From G963674505 sp964575975 (lineage in GTDB: Bacteria > Desulfobacterota > Desulfobacteria > Desulfobacterales > SKZT01): a stretch of 21,305 bases of DNA. The position numbers and the translations under genes were made by a program. Position 1 is the stretch's first letter; every line of letters starts with the position of its first letter. This document shows positions 1 to 7,464 of the stretch, piece after piece. Under the pieces are notes generated by a model. The model saw only the letters and a program-made list of their open reading frames with translations. It was not told the DNA's origin and made no database searches. The stretch lies in contig CAZNTU010000091.1 of assembly GCA_964575975.1 (NCBI GenBank), positions 1 to 21,305 on the forward strand. Reading direction: 5' to 3'.

Positions 1-674
1 GTCAGATTGCCGTCCTTGCATAATTTCTGGTCCACCGTATCCAATCTGGAAGGGATCAGAGAATCCCCTTCTTCCGGAACTATCCAGAAATCGATGGACC
101 AGCCGTCGAAAAGGGGCGTGATCAATCCCCTTGGGTCGACGATCGGATACAGAGGAAGATCCGGAAGTCCCACCGCAGTCCAGTTTCTATGGGTCAGGTT
201 CACGTGACTGAAAGAAAAAGCCCTGGGTATGAAGGAACTGTCGTTCGGATTGAACTGCCTTTGCACCCAGTACGGCCACACCCAGTCCAAATTGTGCTGG
301 ATTGCTTTCGTATTGATCAGACCGCGCGCGTGAAACAAAATGCCCGCTCGCAACAACTCGATCGGTTCCTGTACCTCCGAAGGCTGCGAAAACCTTCGCA
401 AACGGGCAAGGAAGTTGACCGGGTCGATTATTCCGTACCGACGCGCGGCTCTTTTGAAGATGAATTTCCATGGGAAGAATCTTTTCAGCATATCGTATTG
501 AACATTAGCATCCGTCCTTGCGTCGCGACATACGATCTGAACCTTATATAACGAACAGAAAGGCAGGAATTTCGTAACGGAGGGCGCCGCAAAGCGAAAT
601 TCGATAAATTCGATACGCTCGCCAATTCGGGAAACTTTTCCCTTTATAAGACGATAATATTTTCGAAACCCCAT
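1..674 (-). CDS. Uncharacterised protein, 3' end beyond window (partial)
   Basis: I do not recognise this family. On the minus strand an uninterrupted frame runs from an ATG at 674 off the left edge, giving about 224 residues with no stop. The first 60 residues are basic and hydrophobic (MGFRKYYRLIKGK...), followed by stretches that look like conserved protein: GLINTKAIQHNLDWVWPYWV, then RAFSFSHVNLTHRNWTAVGL and PLYPIVDPRGLITPLFDGWS. The richness in Trp, Pro, Asp and Asn suggests a folded enzyme or carbohydrate-related domain, but this is only an impression. The frame upstream of 674 is closed by TAA, so 674 is the outermost ATG; an internal ATG at 491 is the alternative start. Shine-Dalgarno support at 674 is weak. 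It is divergent from the gene at 758. Confidence 0.7.
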   Translation of the reverse strand, partial: MGFRKYYRLIKGKVSRIGERIEFIEFRFAAPSVTKFLPFCSLYKVQIVCRDARTDANVQYDMLKRFFPWKFIFKRAARRYGIIDPVNFLARLRRFSQPSEVQEPIELLRAGILFHARGLINTKAIQHNLDWVWPYWVQRQFNPNDSSFIPRAFSFSHVNLTHRNWTAVGLPDLPLYPIVDPRGLITPLFDGWSIDFWIVPEEGDSLIPSRLDTVDQKLCKDGNL

Positions 675-702
675 TGAAAATCCAACCGGGTTTTAATAAT
701 AT
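674..702 (+). promoter_or_regulatory. Sigma70-type promoter for the gene at 758
   Basis: TTGAAA (674-679), a 17-base spacer, then TAATAT (697-702) matches the sigma70 pattern. It would start transcription near 709, about 50 bases upstream of the ATG at 758. It overlaps the start codon of the divergent leftward gene. Prediction from pattern only. Confidence 0.5.
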
Positions 703-757
703 CCAAAAGATTTTTGAAAAGAATCGTACCGACACGACAGGAGGATAAAACATTAAA

Positions 758-1156
758 ATGATTTACATAGGCAATTTTCTTCATGTGACGAACCAACAGG
801 AAGAGGACGAGCAAAGCAGAAGGCATGGCGGCTTCAACCTTCTGGTGGAGGCGGACAGCCACGAGGAAGCCATTGAAAAATTCAAGACTCAGATAATCAA
901 GCTGAGAGGAAAAAAGGACTTTTTCGGCGGAAAATGCGCCATTTTCTTCACGCACCTTTTCGAGTTCGATACCATGCCCCGATCGGAGGCGATGATGATA
1001 AACTACAGTTCCATCGCTGGAGATCCGATCATGCCCTTTATCGGCTGTTCTCTTCCCACGGACAGAAGCGATGCCTGCAAGATATTCAACTGGGAGAACA
1101 ACGTGCCCGAAATAGAGGGGAAAAACGAAAACATTTTTATGGAATTCAATGGGTAA
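758..1156 (+). CDS. Small hypothetical protein (132 aa)
   Basis: A 132-residue acidic soluble protein preceded by a strong Shine-Dalgarno (AGGAGG at 739-744) and a plausible promoter at 674-702. It has no signal peptide, membrane segment or cysteine motif. The start MIYIGNFLHVTNQQ, then GGFNLLVEADSHEEAIEKF, looks like a small alpha/beta domain in which a strand is followed by a helix of the DSHEEAIEKF kind. That resembles small hypothetical proteins of deltaproteobacteria, but I cannot assign a function. It is followed by a TauE/SafE gene 72 bases downstream, so co-transcription is possible. The long opposite-strand frame across it (644-1417) is a shadow. Confidence 0.72.
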   Translation: MIYIGNFLHVTNQQEEDEQSRRHGGFNLLVEADSHEEAIEKFKTQIIKLRGKKDFFGGKCAIFFTHLFEFDTMPRSEAMMINYSSIAGDPIMPFIGCSLPTDRSDACKIFNWENNVPEIEGKNENIFMEFNG

Positions 1157-1228
1157 AGACAAAAAACAGGACTGACAGCGAGTTTTTCTGTCGCAAATAT
1201 TTAAAATTCTCATGAAAGGCTGGTCAAT

Positions 1229-1588
1229 TTGGATACGAATATGATGATTCTGGCCGCAAGCGGAATACTCGTGGGAATCGGGGCGGCGTTCACGGGATTG
1301 GGCGGCGGGTTCTTGATGATCCCCTTGCTTCTCTTCATGGGCTATTCGGCCCAAAAGGCGGTGGGTACTTCGTTTCTCGCTATTCTGGTGATTGCGATCT
1401 CCGCGCTCGTCGCTCACAACAAGCTTGCCAACGTAGATTACAGGGCCGGGATTCTGCTGGGAATAGGCGGGGTAGTCGGCGCGCAGATCGGCGCCAGACT
1501 CGTGGAACGTGTATCCACGGCCAATTTCAAACAGATATTCGGGGTCGTTTTGTTAGGTCTGGCGTTCTATATGTTTTTTAAAAAATGA
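1229..1588 (+). CDS. TauE/SafE family permease, single-repeat (119 aa)
   Basis: A very hydrophobic protein with about four membrane helices (roughly residues 5-27, 29-62, 72-92, 100-117). The N-terminal pattern GIGAAFTGLGGGFLMIPLLL followed by KAVGTSFLAI is the hallmark of the TauE/SafE (DUF81) family, whose members export sulfite, sulfoacetate or other organosulfonates/anions across the inner membrane. Full-length members have about 250 residues and two such repeats; this one has a single repeat and ends cleanly at a stop, so it probably functions as a dimer. The outermost start is TTG at 1229 with AAAGG 10 bases upstream; ATG at 1241 is the alternative and would remove four residues. The substrate cannot be told from sequence. 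Confidence 0.85.
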   Translation: MDTNMMILAASGILVGIGAAFTGLGGGFLMIPLLLFMGYSAQKAVGTSFLAILVIAISALVAHNKLANVDYRAGILLGIGGVVGAQIGARLVERVSTANFKQIFGVVLLGLAFYMFFKK

Positions 1589-1666
1589 ATGCAAGGCGGC
1601 GGTTTCGACAATAGGATTAAAAAAAAATTTTTCTTTGCATAGAATTCTCGACAATGGAGAACACCC

Positions 1667-1879
1667 ATGCCTTTTATCAGAATAGCGGGCTTGGAGGGCA
1701 AAGTCTTCGTTCCGGAAACCGAGCCCGAGCGTCGTAAAAAACATCCGTGCAAAGACTGCCATTTTTGCCAGATGTGTACCGACGACCGGTGCGCCTTGTG
1801 CAAAGTCCAAAAAAAACAGAAGGAGTTCGGTTCGAGAAAGTGCGTATGCGCTTCGAAACGCGAGATTGACGCAAAATGA
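1667..1879 (+). CDS. Small cysteine-rich metal-binding-type protein (70 aa)
   Basis: A 70-residue basic protein with eight cysteines: C28, C31, C34, C37, C42 and C45 in a CX2CX2CX2CX4CX2C cluster, plus a C59-X-C61 pair near the end. It starts MPFIRIAGLEGKVFVPE, followed by a charged linker. The cysteine spacing implies binding of an iron-sulfur cluster or zinc; it is not a standard 2[4Fe-4S] ferredoxin because the CP-type fourth ligand is absent. Similar short MPF-I-GL-G-V-VPE plus Cys-cluster proteins occur in deltaproteobacteria without an assigned role (recollection, not searched). GGAGA lies about 10 bases before the ATG. It precedes the 561-residue gene by about 80 bases. Confidence 0.7.
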   Translation: MPFIRIAGLEGKVFVPETEPERRKKHPCKDCHFCQMCTDDRCALCKVQKKQKEFGSRKCVCASKREIDAK

Positions 1880-1958
1880 GAAGACGACGAAGGAAAATAC
1901 CAAGCTTTTCGACAAGGAAAACAGGTAGTAATCGAATTACGGAATAGAGGTGTTTCGA

Positions 1959-3644
1959 ATGGAAGAGTTCGACCAGGCGCACAAAGGAAGAGTCGCTATC
2001 AGAAATTTCAAAACCATCGCCGATTCACTGGCGCTGAGAGGTTTTTATCGGCCGTCGGGAGCTTCGGGACAAACGCTGGCCCAAGCCCTGAAAATGTTGA
2101 GTCCGGAAATATACGGAGCCATGAACGACCCCCGCATCGTCGAGCTGAAAGGCCTGGAATACGTGATCGACCGTCTCCCGAAAGGCGTCGAGGAATGCGG
2201 ACGCCTGATTTTCACCGCCCAGGAGGAACTGGAAGGGACCTCCTTCCAGAAAATTTACCCGCTGAAACGAAGACGGGCTTCCTACCGTGTCAGCGAAGAC
2301 GAAATCTGTTTCGTCATCACGAGAGGGTTGAGCGAGATCTACGACCTGATTACCCATTTGACCTTTTTAAGCATAGAATCATTCAAGATCAGAAAACAGA
2401 TGACGGACTCGGCGGGAAACAAGACGCCCCAATGGCTTTCCCTGGAGAACGCTCTGGAAAAGGAAGGCGGCCTCGCGCCCGCCGAACTGGAAAAGGCGGT
2501 CTGGAACTTGGGCATGATCCTCGGACGGACCTATCGGGAAACGATGGAAACCTATCTGAACCTTGAAAAAAGCCGAAAGGAGAGCAAAAGCAATTTCGGA
2601 CTGTTTAAAATCGTCCATAGTCTCGGAACGAGAATCAAGCGAGAGGAGGAAGACGAGGAAAAAAGGATGATCGTCTATTTCACGCCCTCCCTGAAAGACA
2701 TCATAGGCCACCAGATATACGGGAAAAAATGGTCCCGGGCCGTCAAGGAAACACTCGTTTCGTTGGGATTGCACAAGCGGCCGCTCCATATTGTCAGCGC
2801 GAACATGCACAGCGTCCTCAACACCCTCTTCGGCTACGCGGCCATCAAGGACAAGCCGGACTTCCAACCGGGCCGAACAATTTACGACCTTTTTCTTCAA
2901 CTGCGGGAACATGCGGAGGAAATCAAGGAATACGCGTTTGAAAACGGACTGCACGAACTGGTCGATTTGTCCGGGTCACATATCGACTGCCAAATTATAG
3001 ATTCGCGCAAACTGGCGTCCGTGCCTTTGCACCCGGACCTGAACATCAAGATATCTCCCGAAAAAAAGAAAAGCCCCGTCCTTCTCGTCATGGACTACGC
3101 TTTCGGGACTCAGGCGTTCGAGGCCATGGACGAGCTTCTTTCGCCCTCCTACAAGTTCGACGGGACGGGACTTCTCGACGTGAAATCCATAAGCGTGATG
3201 GGAAAGGCGGGGATTCTCCCGGGAAAAAAAGGCGACATTATGCTTGCCGAGGCCCATGTACTGGAGGGAAGCGCCCACAATTACCCCGTCGACAACGATT
3301 TGAAAAAGGAGGATTTCGAAAGAGAGGCCGAGGTTTACGCAGGACCCATTGTCACAGTGCTGGGCACGTCGCTTCAGAACAAGGCCGTTCTGGAAAAATT
3401 CCAGGCGACCAGCTGGAAAGCCGTAGGGCTCGAAATGGAGGGCGGCCACTACCAGCAGGCCATCAGCGCCGCCAAGATCAGAAAGCATATCCATCCCAAC
3501 GTGAAGGTTCGGTACGCGTACTACGCCTCGGACAATCCCCTGGTCAGCGGCCAGACCCTGGCTTACGGCGGAATGGGCAAGGAAGGCATAAAACCCACCT
3601 ATCTCATAACAAAGGTGATTTTGGAAAAGATTTACAAAATGTGA
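1959..3644 (+). CDS. Large protein with nucleosidase/phosphorylase-like C-terminus (561 aa)
   Basis: Uncharacterised 561-residue soluble protein. The N-terminal two thirds are mostly helical and charged, with no motif I recognise. From about residue 380 the sequence becomes alpha/beta (SPVLLVMDYAFGTQAFEAMD), and near the end it reads GLEMEGGHY (490-498) followed about 30 residues later by YYASDNPL. This is the arrangement of the ribose-binding E-M-E and catalytic S-D of MTA/SAH nucleosidases and related phosphorylases. It may correspond to the family annotated DUF6909, though I cannot verify this. ATG at 1959 is chosen over GTG at 1950 because AGAGG (1945-1950) sits 8 bases before the ATG and touches the GTG. 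Substrate unknown; a purine or phosphorylated nucleoside is a guess. Confidence 0.85.
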   Translation: MEEFDQAHKGRVAIRNFKTIADSLALRGFYRPSGASGQTLAQALKMLSPEIYGAMNDPRIVELKGLEYVIDRLPKGVEECGRLIFTAQEELEGTSFQKIYPLKRRRASYRVSEDEICFVITRGLSEIYDLITHLTFLSIESFKIRKQMTDSAGNKTPQWLSLENALEKEGGLAPAELEKAVWNLGMILGRTYRETMETYLNLEKSRKESKSNFGLFKIVHSLGTRIKREEEDEEKRMIVYFTPSLKDIIGHQIYGKKWSRAVKETLVSLGLHKRPLHIVSANMHSVLNTLFGYAAIKDKPDFQPGRTIYDLFLQLREHAEEIKEYAFENGLHELVDLSGSHIDCQIIDSRKLASVPLHPDLNIKISPEKKKSPVLLVMDYAFGTQAFEAMDELLSPSYKFDGTGLLDVKSISVMGKAGILPGKKGDIMLAEAHVLEGSAHNYPVDNDLKKEDFEREAEVYAGPIVTVLGTSLQNKAVLEKFQATSWKAVGLEMEGGHYQQAISAAKIRKHIHPNVKVRYAYYASDNPLVSGQTLAYGGMGKEGIKPTYLITKVILEKIYKM

Positions 3645-4196
3645 CGTTCGGCCAACCAGCGTTGTCAATTCGCGACCACTCTATAAAATGAAGCGTTATC
3701 ATAAATTTAATGGTTGAAATTTTCCGGCTTCGAGGCTATAAAACCATGTCTAATTTATACAGGGAAACCTTGGAGGGAATACTCGCGAAGCGCCGTTTTC
3801 CTGCGGCTTTCAAATATTGGCGGTCCAACTAACATTGAAAAACGAAACGGAGAAGAAAAACAGAATTAAGAATGTAAAAAAAGACGGGGTTTCGAGCCCA
3901 TCGGGGGCAAGAGTTTAGTAGTGGGATTCGTGGTTGCGGCGTGGCCGCAAAACGATGAAGCTTGCATTAATTGTACACATATCTATTTTACCGGAACGTT
4001 CGCACATGAACTCGAATCGCATCCCATGAACTTGCCCCGCCGTTTGGCGCTATTCTTTGCACCACGAGCCCGATTACCGATTATCAAGCTTCGAATTTTC
4101 CAGATTTTAAATCCTATTCCGACAGCGAAATCGATCCGAAACAGCTGTTAGATCCAGATTCGAGCTTATGATCCCAACCTTGGACAGGAGATGTAT
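3645..4196. other. 550-bp intergenic region, AT-richer, no convincing gene
   Basis: No well-supported coding region. It holds a good promoter (3714-3742), a 28-codon frame beginning right after that promoter (3746-3832, MSNLYRETLEGILAKRRF...), and a 24-codon frame (3955-4029). A short protein-like frame at 4009-4170 (…ITDYQASNFPDFKSYSDSE…) has no start codon. These may be debris of decayed genes or a long leader or small RNA. No tRNA-like fold was found. Confidence 0.5.
3714..3742 (+). promoter_or_regulatory. Sigma70-type promoter in intergenic region
   Basis: TTGAAA (3714-3719), exactly 17 bases, then TATAAA (3737-3742): the best sigma70 match noticed in the window. The predicted start near 3749 lies almost 450 bases upstream of the next recognised gene (4197). 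It therefore drives either a long 5' leader, a small RNA, or the 28-codon frame at 3746, which would then be nearly leaderless. Confidence 0.5.
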
Positions 4197-4796
4197 ATGA
4201 ATAGAAGAGAGGCCATGAAACTTATTCTCAAAAGTGCGGCATTGGCTTCCATTCCATTATTCCCACAAATAGCGTTTTCCTCCAAAAACATACCCGAACC
4301 TCCAAATCGTCTATTAAGCAAGTTTTTATCATCGAACACATGCTCGAAATATTGCACCGGCAGACTTAAAGTTTTGAATGCGCACACAAACGAGGAGTTG
4401 AACGTCCGTTACCTGAAGCGCGACGGTTCTCCCGATGCAGGGGGCCTAAGAGCGCTGAATCATATTTTTAGATGCCACTACAATGACGAGGTCTATCCTA
4501 TTCCGCCGCAGCTGTATGTCCTGTTGGATGTCATCCGGACAAAACTGGGCGCGGAAAAACGATCCTACGAATTGCTTTCCGGGTACAGGTCTCCCCAATA
4601 CAACCGGATGCTGCGTCAGAACAGCAGGGGAGTCGCAAAAAGAAGTTATCATCTAAAAGGCATGGCTGCCGACATCTGCCTTCAAGGAGTAAGCCTGCGC
4701 GACCTTCAATCCGTCGCGTGCAGCCTTAAGAAGGGCGGGGTCGGAAGGTACCGTGATTTTGTACACGTGGACATAGGACCGGTTCGCAGCTGGTGA
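4197..4796 (+). CDS. Tat-exported M15/DUF882 (YcbK-like) murein peptidase
   Basis: A 199-residue exported protein. The N-terminus MNRREAMKLILKSAALASIP is a twin-arginine signal (RR followed by hydrophobic residues, cleavage region around residues 25-30). The C-terminal half is the DUF882/peptidase M15 fold: SGYRSPQYNRMLR (128-140), SYHLKGMAADI (150-160) and RDFVHVDIGPVRSW at the end. H152, D159 and H190 match the Zn ligands of the M15 (D-Ala-D-Ala carboxypeptidase / YcbK) family, so a periplasmic role in trimming peptidoglycan peptides is expected. Two ATGs are present (4191, 4197). GGAG at 4187-4190 abuts the first but is spaced 6 bases from the second, so 4197 is chosen. Four cysteines (C49, C53, C93, C161) could form disulfides. 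Confidence 0.9.
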   Translation: MNRREAMKLILKSAALASIPLFPQIAFSSKNIPEPPNRLLSKFLSSNTCSKYCTGRLKVLNAHTNEELNVRYLKRDGSPDAGGLRALNHIFRCHYNDEVYPIPPQLYVLLDVIRTKLGAEKRSYELLSGYRSPQYNRMLRQNSRGVAKRSYHLKGMAADICLQGVSLRDLQSVACSLKKGGVGRYRDFVHVDIGPVRSW

Positions 4797-4838
4797 TAAA
4801 ATGAATATTCCGGCAAAGCCGATGGAGATACTCGTGTC

Positions 4839-5936
4839 ATGGAAATAACCAAAATACACTTGATCGCGGCCGCACGGCCCAATTTCATGAAAATCGCTCC
4901 GCTCTACCATGCTTTGGCGAAGGAGCATTGGGCCGACGCAGTGATCGTCCACACGGGACAGCACTATGACCAGAACATGTCGCAGTCGTTTTTCGACGAC
5001 TTGGGGATGCCGTCGCCGCATATTTACCTGGGGGTCGGCAGCGGCACGCACGCCGAGCAAACGGGCAAGGTAATGATCGCCTACGAGAAAGTGCTTGTCG
5101 AAGAGCGTCCCGATCTCGTCATTGTTGTCGGAGATGTCAATTCGACAATGGCGTGCGCTCTGGCGGCCGTCAAGCTGGGAGTGAAAACGGCCCACCTGGA
5201 GGCGGGACTGCGTTCCTTTGACCGTAGCATGCCGGAGGAAATCAACCGATTGGTGACCGACGCCGTGTGCGACATCCTGTGGACGCCTTCCGAGGACGGA
5301 GACCGGAACCTTTTGCGGGAGGGCGTGGCGGCGGAAAAAATCGAGAGGGTCGGCAACATAATGATCGACTCTCTGGAAATGCTCCGGGACAAAATCGAAC
5401 GGGAGAAGGTTTGCGACGAAATCGGAGTCGTCCCCGGCGCTTTCGGACTCGTGACCCTTCATCGCCCCGCAAACGTGGACCCGCCGGAAAAACTGAAAAA
5501 TATTCGCGACCGGCTTCTGGAAATCTCGACGCGTCTTCCTCTGGTTTTTCCCGTGCATCCCAGGACCCGAAAGAACTTGTCTTCGTTCGGGCTGTTGGAA
5601 TCGCTGCAAAGCGTTCCGGGAATTCGGTTGACCGATCCGTTGCCATACATCCGTTTCATGAACCTCGTTTTCAAAAGCCGCCTTTTGCTCACCGACTCGG
5701 GAGGAGTACAGGAGGAGACCTCCTACCTAGGTATTCCGTGCCTGACCCTGCGGCCCAACACGGAACGACCGGTCACGATTGCGAAAGGAACCAATCGTCT
5801 TTGCCGAATCGAGGAACTCTCGGCCAAGGTTGATTCTATCCTGGACTCCCCGCCCGCGACCAAGCCCGAAATAGAGCTGTGGGACGGCCGGACCGCCGAT
5901 AGAATCCTTGAATCCATACGGGCGATGGCTCTCTGA
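4839..5936 (+). CDS. wecB: UDP-N-acetylglucosamine 2-epimerase (non-hydrolysing)
   Basis: A 365-residue cytoplasmic enzyme that interconverts UDP-GlcNAc and UDP-ManNAc, supplying ManNAc or ManNAcA for surface polysaccharide. Family motifs appear in order: HTGQHYDQNMS (38-48), VVGDVNSTMA (97-106), HLEAGLRSFDRSMPEEINR (119-137), VGNIMID (171-177), TLHRPANVD (206-214), HPRTRKN (240-246), and LLTDSGGVQEETSYLGIPCL (283-302) with RPNTERPVT (305-313). D99, E121, E133/E134 and H208 lie where the E. coli WecB catalytic residues lie. Length and C-terminal WDGRTADRI are normal. The start is the ATG at 4839; TGGAG lies some 13 bases upstream, so Shine-Dalgarno support is modest. No other polysaccharide gene is adjacent. 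It converges on the LOG-family gene, with 58 bases between them. Confidence 0.96.
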   Translation: MEITKIHLIAAARPNFMKIAPLYHALAKEHWADAVIVHTGQHYDQNMSQSFFDDLGMPSPHIYLGVGSGTHAEQTGKVMIAYEKVLVEERPDLVIVVGDVNSTMACALAAVKLGVKTAHLEAGLRSFDRSMPEEINRLVTDAVCDILWTPSEDGDRNLLREGVAAEKIERVGNIMIDSLEMLRDKIEREKVCDEIGVVPGAFGLVTLHRPANVDPPEKLKNIRDRLLEISTRLPLVFPVHPRTRKNLSSFGLLESLQSVPGIRLTDPLPYIRFMNLVFKSRLLLTDSGGVQEETSYLGIPCLTLRPNTERPVTIAKGTNRLCRIEELSAKVDSILDSPPATKPEIELWDGRTADRILESIRAMAL

Positions 5937-5994
5937 CGCAAGAAGAGTCGGACATATTGAGGGTCGATTCGATCCGGCGGCAATAAAGCCCGAA

Positions 5995-6495
5995 TCACGA
6001 ACCGGGAACTTTCAGGATGCCTTTGACGATCTCGACCGCCTCTTCCGGGCTTCTCGAAAAGATCAAACGGCCTTTCTCCTTGTAGGATTCGAACAGCGGG
6101 CCCGGGTCGAAGCCCATTAGAACGACGGTTTTGCCGGCTTTCAGCGCCAAAGCGACTTCCGAAATCGTTCCCGCGCCGCCGGGGCAGGCCACAACCACGT
6201 CGCTGGAAAGGACGTTTATGCAGTTGCGGGCACTTCCCATGCCGGTCAGGATGGGAATGCGGACATACTTGGAGGCTCTACCCGGATTGTCGTCGGGCAA
6301 AATACCCACGGTCAGTCCCCCGCATTCGAAAGCACCCTTGGCCGACGCCTCCATGATTCCCGAATTTCTTCCCCCGTTGAGCAACACCCATCCTTGCCTC
6401 GCCACCAGTTGTCCCAAGAGATAGGCGGCTTGCTCGTGCTCGGCGGTGGCATCCCCCCCGCCCATGACCCCGAGAATGACCGTTTTTCCGTTCAT
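5995..6495 (-). CDS. TIGR00725/LOG-family Rossmann-fold protein
   Basis: A 166-residue protein with the lysine-decarboxylase-like (LOG) nucleotide-binding fold: GVMGGGDA near the N-terminus, LLNGGRNSGIMEASAKGA (38-55), and CPGGAGTISEVALALKAGK (103-121), the diagnostic PGGxGTxxE motif. Proteins of this size and pattern are annotated TIGR00725. Relatives bind nucleotides or molybdenum cofactor, or cleave cytokinin-type nucleoside monophosphates, and the role of this bacterial subgroup is unproven. The ATG at 6495 has AGGCAGGA about 8 bases upstream. It lies 62 bases downstream of the carboxylesterase on the same strand, suggesting co-transcription. Confidence 0.88.
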   Translation of the reverse strand: MNGKTVILGVMGGGDATAEHEQAAYLLGQLVARQGWVLLNGGRNSGIMEASAKGAFECGGLTVGILPDDNPGRASKYVRIPILTGMGSARNCINVLSSDVVVACPGGAGTISEVALALKAGKTVVLMGFDPGPLFESYKEKGRLIFSRSPEEAVEIVKGILKVPGS

Positions 6496-6557
6496 TGACG
6501 CATCCTGCCTTTTAGATGGTTGAAAGCGATTCGGCCTGTTGGCTTCGGGATTTTGTT

Positions 6558-7229
6558 CTATTTAACAATATCGGACATCCATGCGCCGATCGCCTCGATT
6601 TCCTCCATGCAAACCTGATGTTCCATGGGATAATCGTGCCAGAGGACCGGGTACTCCAGTTGGTTCAGACTGCGCCGGGCTTCGAGCCCAAGTTGAATCG
6701 GGATCACGGGGTCGAATTTTCCATGGGCCATCATGATGGGAATGCTTTTGTTTGCCTCGGCTCGCTCGTCCTTCAAAGAATCTATCGTCGGAGAGTACGT
6801 GGACAAAGCCAACGCGCCCGCCAAGGGTTTCGCGTATCTTAACGCCATGTGCAGTACGACAGCTCCTCCCTGGGAAAAACCCGCCAGAAGGATCTTGTCG
6901 GACGCCATGCCGGAATCGATCTCTCTTTGAACGAGGTTTTCCAGCAATTTGGCGGATTCGCGGATTCCCTCGATGTCCGGGTTTCTGGAAAGGTTCGTCT
7001 CGACGATGTCGTACCACGCCCGCATCACCATGCCCCCGTTTACGGTCACCCGCCGTTCGGGCGCGTGGGGAAACACGAATCTGACGGGGATGTTTTCCGG
7101 CAGGCGCAATTCGGGGACGACGGGTTCGAAATCGTGGCCGTCCGCGCCTAAACCGTGGAGCCAAATCACGCTGAAGGAGGCCTTCGCGCGGGGATTTATT
7201 TCGACGCAATCCAAGAGTCCGTTGTCCAT
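6558..7229 (-). CDS. Alpha/beta-hydrolase, phospholipase/carboxylesterase family
   Basis: A 223-residue serine esterase of the PF02230 (acyl-protein thioesterase / carboxylesterase EstB) family. It shows WLHGLGADGHDFEPVVPEL (23-41), PHAPERRVTVNGG (54-66), the nucleophile elbow GFSQGG (S119), HGKFDPVIP (D173) and YPMEHQV (H204), a complete Ser-Asp-His triad. Cytoplasmic, no signal peptide; it hydrolyses short-chain esters or thioesters. The frame extends upstream to 7301, but the ATG at 7229 is chosen because AAGGAG lies about 8 bases before it and the protein then begins as in homologues (MDNGLLDCVEINP). It is followed by the LOG-family gene. Physiological substrate unknown. Confidence 0.93.
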   Translation of the reverse strand: MDNGLLDCVEINPRAKASFSVIWLHGLGADGHDFEPVVPELRLPENIPVRFVFPHAPERRVTVNGGMVMRAWYDIVETNLSRNPDIEGIRESAKLLENLVQREIDSGMASDKILLAGFSQGGAVVLHMALRYAKPLAGALALSTYSPTIDSLKDERAEANKSIPIMMAHGKFDPVIPIQLGLEARRSLNQLEYPVLWHDYPMEHQVCMEEIEAIGAWMSDIVK

Positions 7230-7384
7230 TGTCTTTCTCCTTATTGTTGTTTCGATGCACGATAATAGGGTAATCCTTGGCAGTCTTCCGGAGCCTGTCA
7301 AGGTTTTCCGACGATCCCGTACTTGAATTTTTCCGAAGGATCGGTTCGTGGAGGCCTTGCGGGAACTGTACTTTCCGAAATGAA

Positions 7385-7415
7385 AGGGCCGGAGGCTGCG
7401 ACAGCCTCCGGCCCT
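7385..7415 (-). terminator. Rho-independent-like terminator after the lipoprotein gene
   Basis: A perfect 14-bp stem (7385-7398 with 7402-7415) and a 3-base CGA loop. Reading leftward it is followed by TTTCATTT, a weak U-run. It lies 50 bases past the stop of the leftward lipoprotein gene and separates it from the esterase. On the plus strand it is followed by GAAAAAA, so termination there is not supported. Confidence 0.65.
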
Positions 7416-7464
7416 GAAAAAACACTCGGACTTGAAAAAACGACAGCGTGAAAAATCAACCTAC

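Noticed and set aside
644..1417. 257-codon leftward frame over the small hypothetical gene and TauE start
   Set aside because: It is antisense to two better-supported genes with Shine-Dalgarno and promoter, and its composition is low-complexity/His-rich with no family resemblance.
2976..3668. 230-codon leftward frame opposite the nucleosidase-like gene
   Set aside because: Shadow of the plus-strand gene, with no Shine-Dalgarno or motif.
3890..3925. tRNA T-arm-like GGGGTTTCGAGCCC
   Set aside because: No acceptor, D-arm or anticodon arm can be drawn around it.
7230..7301. 24-residue N-terminal extension of the esterase
   Set aside because: Not conserved-looking; the ATG at 7229 has a strong AAGGAG and gives the usual family N-terminus.
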